DNA from: Rhizobium sp. CFBP 8762
GTDB lineage: Bacteria; Pseudomonadota; Alphaproteobacteria; Rhizobiales; Rhizobiaceae
Length of the DNA: 64,000 nucleotides
Reading direction: 5' to 3'
NCBI RefSeq assembly: GCF_014841565.1
Contig: NZ_JACYUD010000005.1
Coordinates: forward strand, 276,706 to 340,705
Below the pieces are notes generated by a model, which was not told the origin of the DNA, searched no databases, and worked only from the letters and a program-made list of their open reading frames with translations. Every line of letters starts with the position of its first letter. Position 1 is the first letter of the stretch. Shown here piece after piece: positions 61,639 through 64,000 of the stretch. Both the position numbers and the translations under genes were made by a program.

Positions 61639-62511
61639 CTACCGCGTGGGAACGGGCACTTCGCCACGGTAATCATAAAAGCCGCGACCGGATTTGCGGC
61701 CAAGCCAACCGGCTTCCACATATTTGACCAGCAGCGGGCAGGGGCGGTATTTGCTGTCGGCGAGGCCGTCATGCAGCACCTGCATGACCGATAGGCAGAC
61801 ATCCAGCCCGATGAAATCCGCCAGTTGCAGCGGACCCATAGGGTGATTCGCACCGAGTTTCATGGCGTTATCGATCGCGTCGACAGAGCCGACACCTTCA
61901 TACAGGGTGTAGATCGCCTCGTTGATCATGGGCAGCAAGATGCGGTTGACGATGAAAGCCGGGAAGTCCTCGGCGACCGTAATGGTCTTGTCCAGCGTGT
62001 TGACAAAATCCTTGGCAACGGCAAACGTGCCTTCTTCTGTCGCAATGCCGCGCACCAGTTCCACCAGTTTCATCACCGGGACCGGGTTCATAAAGTGGAT
62101 GCCCATGAACCGTTCCGGACGATCCGTGGAGGCGGCCAGACGCGTGATCGACAGCGAGGACGTGTTGGTGGCAAGAATCGCGTCCGCTTTCAGAACGGGG
62201 CAGACCTGACCGTAAATCTTGCGTTTAACCGCTTCATCCTCGGTCGCGGCCTCGATCACGAGATCCATCGGAGCCAGATCATTGAGATCGGCGGAGCCTT
62301 TGATGAGCGCGAGTGCCTTTTTGCGGTCTTCGTCCGAAAGTTTGGATGAGGAGACCTGACGGGCGAGATTGCCGTTGATGGTGGCAAGGCCGGCTTCGAT
62401 CCGATCTGCGGAAATATCGTAAATGTGAACCTTGTAGCCCGCCAGCGCGCAGACATGGGCAATGCCGCATCCCATTTGACCTGCCCCGATAACGCCAACA
62501 TTCCTGATCAT
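61639..62511 (-). CDS. 3-Hydroxybutyryl-CoA dehydrogenase
   Basis: 290 residues. NAD-binding GAGQMGCGIAHVCALAGYK near the start, then IHFMNPVPVMKLVELVRG with the catalytic His, and the C-terminal KLGANHPMGPLQLADFIGLD. It oxidises 3-hydroxybutyryl-CoA, for fatty acid or polyhydroxybutyrate metabolism. It is downstream of etfA in the same direction across the divergent AGE gene, as in Brucella-like genomes where an etf cluster lies near it. Confidence 0.95.
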   Translation of the reverse strand: MIRNVGVIGAGQMGCGIAHVCALAGYKVHIYDISADRIEAGLATINGNLARQVSSSKLSDEDRKKALALIKGSADLNDLAPMDLVIEAATEDEAVKRKIYGQVCPVLKADAILATNTSSLSITRLAASTDRPERFMGIHFMNPVPVMKLVELVRGIATEEGTFAVAKDFVNTLDKTITVAEDFPAFIVNRILLPMINEAIYTLYEGVGSVDAIDNAMKLGANHPMGPLQLADFIGLDVCLSVMQVLHDGLADSKYRPCPLLVKYVEAGWLGRKSGRGFYDYRGEVPVPTR

Positions 62512-62703
62512 AGAGTCACTCTCGTCAATTCAAAAGGAAGCGCGGGCGCAGCCGCGTCCGGTTGGTTCTTGCGGAATACCACGTTAATGCCCGCTGTAGT
62601 GATAAACTACCCGGCACAATTTTCCAGTGTTTATTACGGCTTGCGCAAAGGCAATTCTGTTTCTTTCGCTGGTGCGGTGCATTATGCCTGAACTGTTGAC
62701 GGA

Positions 62704-63861
62704 ATGGACCAACACAGAACGGGGATTGGAATGGCAGTCGCACGACTTTCTGACTGGTGTGTAAAGCAGGCTCTGCCTTTGTGGATCGTGGCCGGATTTG
62801 ATGCCGACAGCGGACATTTTCTGGAAGGGCTGCAAACGGATGCAACGCCGGAGACGACCGGTGTGCTGCGCACCCGCACCGCCGCCCGCCAGATCTATGT
62901 GTTTGCCCATGCCCACGCCTTGGGTGTGGCACCCGAAGGGGCTCTGGAAAAGGCAGAACGGGCGTTTCAATCGCTGCTGGATGTGGCCTGGGTGGCGGGT
63001 GAAAAACCGGGTTTTGCCCGCACCTTCAATCGTAGTACGGGCGAAATTACCGATTCAGGCCGTGATCTCTATGATCATGCCTGTGTGCTCCTGGCTTTGG
63101 CGTGGCTGTTCAAGGCAACGGGCAACTCCATCTACCGCACGCATGTGGACCGGACCTTGAGCGCTATCGATACCACGCTGCGTGCGGCGCATGGCGGCTG
63201 GGCGGAAGACGATGCGGGTGTGATACCACGCCGCCAAAATCCCCACATGCACTTTTTTGAGGCCTGTCTGGCGCTCGCGGAAAACACCGGCGACGGGCGG
63301 TATCTGGCACGGGCGGGAGAAATGTTCGGCCTTTTCCGCACACAATTTTTCGATGTTGAGACAGGGCTGCTGACGGAGCATTTCGGCGCAGCCTGGGAAA
63401 AGGGCGAGACCTATGGATCGCACCGATTTGAGCCGGGGCATATGGCCGAGTGGGTCTGGCTGGTGCGCCGCCACGCGCGTCTTGCCGATTGTGATGCGGA
63501 CCGCATTTGCTTCAGTCTGCTGACGCGCGCTCTGGCAATTGGACAAAAACCGGGAGATGTTTTTCTTGCCGATGAGGCAAGCGCTGATGGCGAGCCACTG
63601 AAAAACAGCCGCCGCTTGTGGCCGCAGGCTGAGCTGTTGAAAGCCTATCTCATGCAGTACCGCGCACTGGGTGAACAAAGCATGCTGGATGCTGCCGACA
63701 CGCTGACGGATGCCTTGTTCGAGACCTATCTCGCCCATGAAACGCCGGGTGGGTGGCGCGATTGCTTCGACCTTGACGGCAATTTTATCGCCAAAACCAT
63801 GCCCGCCAGTTCGCTCTATCACGTATTCACGGGCGTTGCGGAACTCTACGCCAAACCATGA
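62704..63861 (+). CDS. AGE-family epimerase/isomerase
   Basis: 385 residues. It has the alpha/alpha-barrel features of the N-acylglucosamine 2-epimerase family: repeated helical HxxE-like motifs with RRQNPHMHFFEACLALAE, AWEKGETYGSHRFEPGHMAE and WVWLVRRHARLAD. Members isomerise mannose, glucose or N-acylglucosamine, or act on sugar phosphates as a mannose-6-phosphate isomerase. The substrate cannot be told. It lies between hbd and etfA on the opposite strand. Confidence 0.82.
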   Translation: MDQHRTGIGMAVARLSDWCVKQALPLWIVAGFDADSGHFLEGLQTDATPETTGVLRTRTAARQIYVFAHAHALGVAPEGALEKAERAFQSLLDVAWVAGEKPGFARTFNRSTGEITDSGRDLYDHACVLLALAWLFKATGNSIYRTHVDRTLSAIDTTLRAAHGGWAEDDAGVIPRRQNPHMHFFEACLALAENTGDGRYLARAGEMFGLFRTQFFDVETGLLTEHFGAAWEKGETYGSHRFEPGHMAEWVWLVRRHARLADCDADRICFSLLTRALAIGQKPGDVFLADEASADGEPLKNSRRLWPQAELLKAYLMQYRALGEQSMLDAADTLTDALFETYLAHETPGGWRDCFDLDGNFIAKTMPASSLYHVFTGVAELYAKP

Positions 63862-63888
63862 AAAAGGCCGGTACAACCGGCCTTTTCG
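63861..63888. terminator. Bidirectional terminator between AGE gene and etfA
   Basis: AAAAAGGCCGG and CCGGCCTTTT form a stem around a 5-base loop directly after the stop of the AGE-family gene, with A and T runs on either side. It can end the AGE transcript and, in the other direction, etfA. Confidence 0.85.
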
Positions 63889-63907
63889 AGTATATTTCGA
63901 CTAATCT

Positions 63908-64000
63908 TTAAAGCGCTTTTTCCAAAGCGGGGATGAGTTCAAAGATATCCCCGACAAGGCCGTAATCGGCGACCTGAAAGATCGGCGCTTCCTCGTCCTT
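63908..64000 (-). CDS. etfA: Electron transfer flavoprotein subunit alpha, C-terminal end
   Basis: The frame from the window edge reads [19 protein letters not shown], then [11 protein letters not shown] and a TAA stop, the conserved C-terminus of EtfA (residues that bind the FAD domain end). Only the last 30 codons are visible. EtfA with EtfB carries electrons from acyl-CoA dehydrogenases. The 5' part lies to the right. Confidence 0.92.
   Translation of the reverse strand, partial: KDEEAPIFQVADYGLVGDIFELIPALEKAL

Noticed and set aside
1..64000. CRISPR array, rRNA operon or insertion sequence
   Set aside because: No regular spacer-repeat array, rRNA sequence or transposase frame was seen in reading the window.

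Overview
The window looks like the chromosome of an alphaproteobacterium of the Hyphomicrobiales (Rhizobiales), most like the Brucellaceae (Ochrobactrum/Brucella group). This rests on gene content and order: accA, xerD, aroK-aroB-corC, bolA, dnaJ-like, cobS-cobT, rpmB, ugpBAEC, gloB, hisC-tyrA, ftsEX, a DUF4175 gene-lysA-argH, and etfA-hbd. No 16S gene or plasmid marker is present, so the genus is an inference.

Positions 1-8673 are the end of a prophage late operon, read rightwards: tail or baseplate proteins (a DUF2313 protein, a glycine-rich protein, a tail fibre), an FAD-dependent oxidoreductase coupled to the tail fibre gene, two small unknown proteins, then a lysis module (GH24 endolysin, two holin-like membrane proteins, a spanin-like protein) closed by an intrinsic terminator. 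Two small leftward genes of unknown function sit between the tail and lysis parts.

Positions 8674-19203 are an accessory block, mostly leftward. It holds a CDP-sugar and glycosyltransferase operon (rfbF, rfbG, an epimerase/reductase, a GT61 enzyme), a frameshifted SRAP (YedK-type) gene, a LuxR/LuxI quorum-sensing pair with a coupled small ORF, and a group of exported proteins (Excalibur domain, thermonuclease-like, ClpP-like with SH3, lipoprotein). It ends in a 613-base non-coding stretch with a cluster of operator-like repeats, immediately next to the 3' end of tRNA-Arg(CCU). That position suggests that the prophage, or a composite island, used this tRNA as its attachment site. The left end and the integrase are outside the window, so this is inference.

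Positions 19281-64000 are ordinary core genome. In order it carries: an M20 amidohydrolase; a D,D-carboxypeptidase and a CobW-type GTPase; a TusA-like protein and an L,D-transpeptidase; accA; xerD with a small membrane protein gene coupled in front of it; aroK-aroB-corC; bolA; a J-domain protein; cobS-cobT; an esterase-like phytase family protein; a VUT-family transporter; rpmB; a DUF3108 protein; a YddG-like exporter; the ugpBAEC glycerol-3-phosphate importer; gloB and a methyltransferase; hisC-tyrA; a soluble chemoreceptor; a DUF2125 protein; chaC; an acyltransferase; a YdcF-type protein; ftsEX; hpt and a single-domain response regulator; a DUF4175 protein; lysA with a small lipoprotein; argH; tlpA; hbd; an AGE-family epimerase; and the end of etfA.

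In the core, intergenic spaces carry a family of composite repeats made of two short hairpins joined by an A/T-rich linker (near 30.4, 34.5, 48.4, 51.1 and 59.4 kb). One of them overlaps the argH stop codon. The most unusual content is the accessory left part: an FAD oxidoreductase in a phage tail operon, and a quorum-sensing pair plus LPS-type sugar genes between phage lysis genes and the tRNA.
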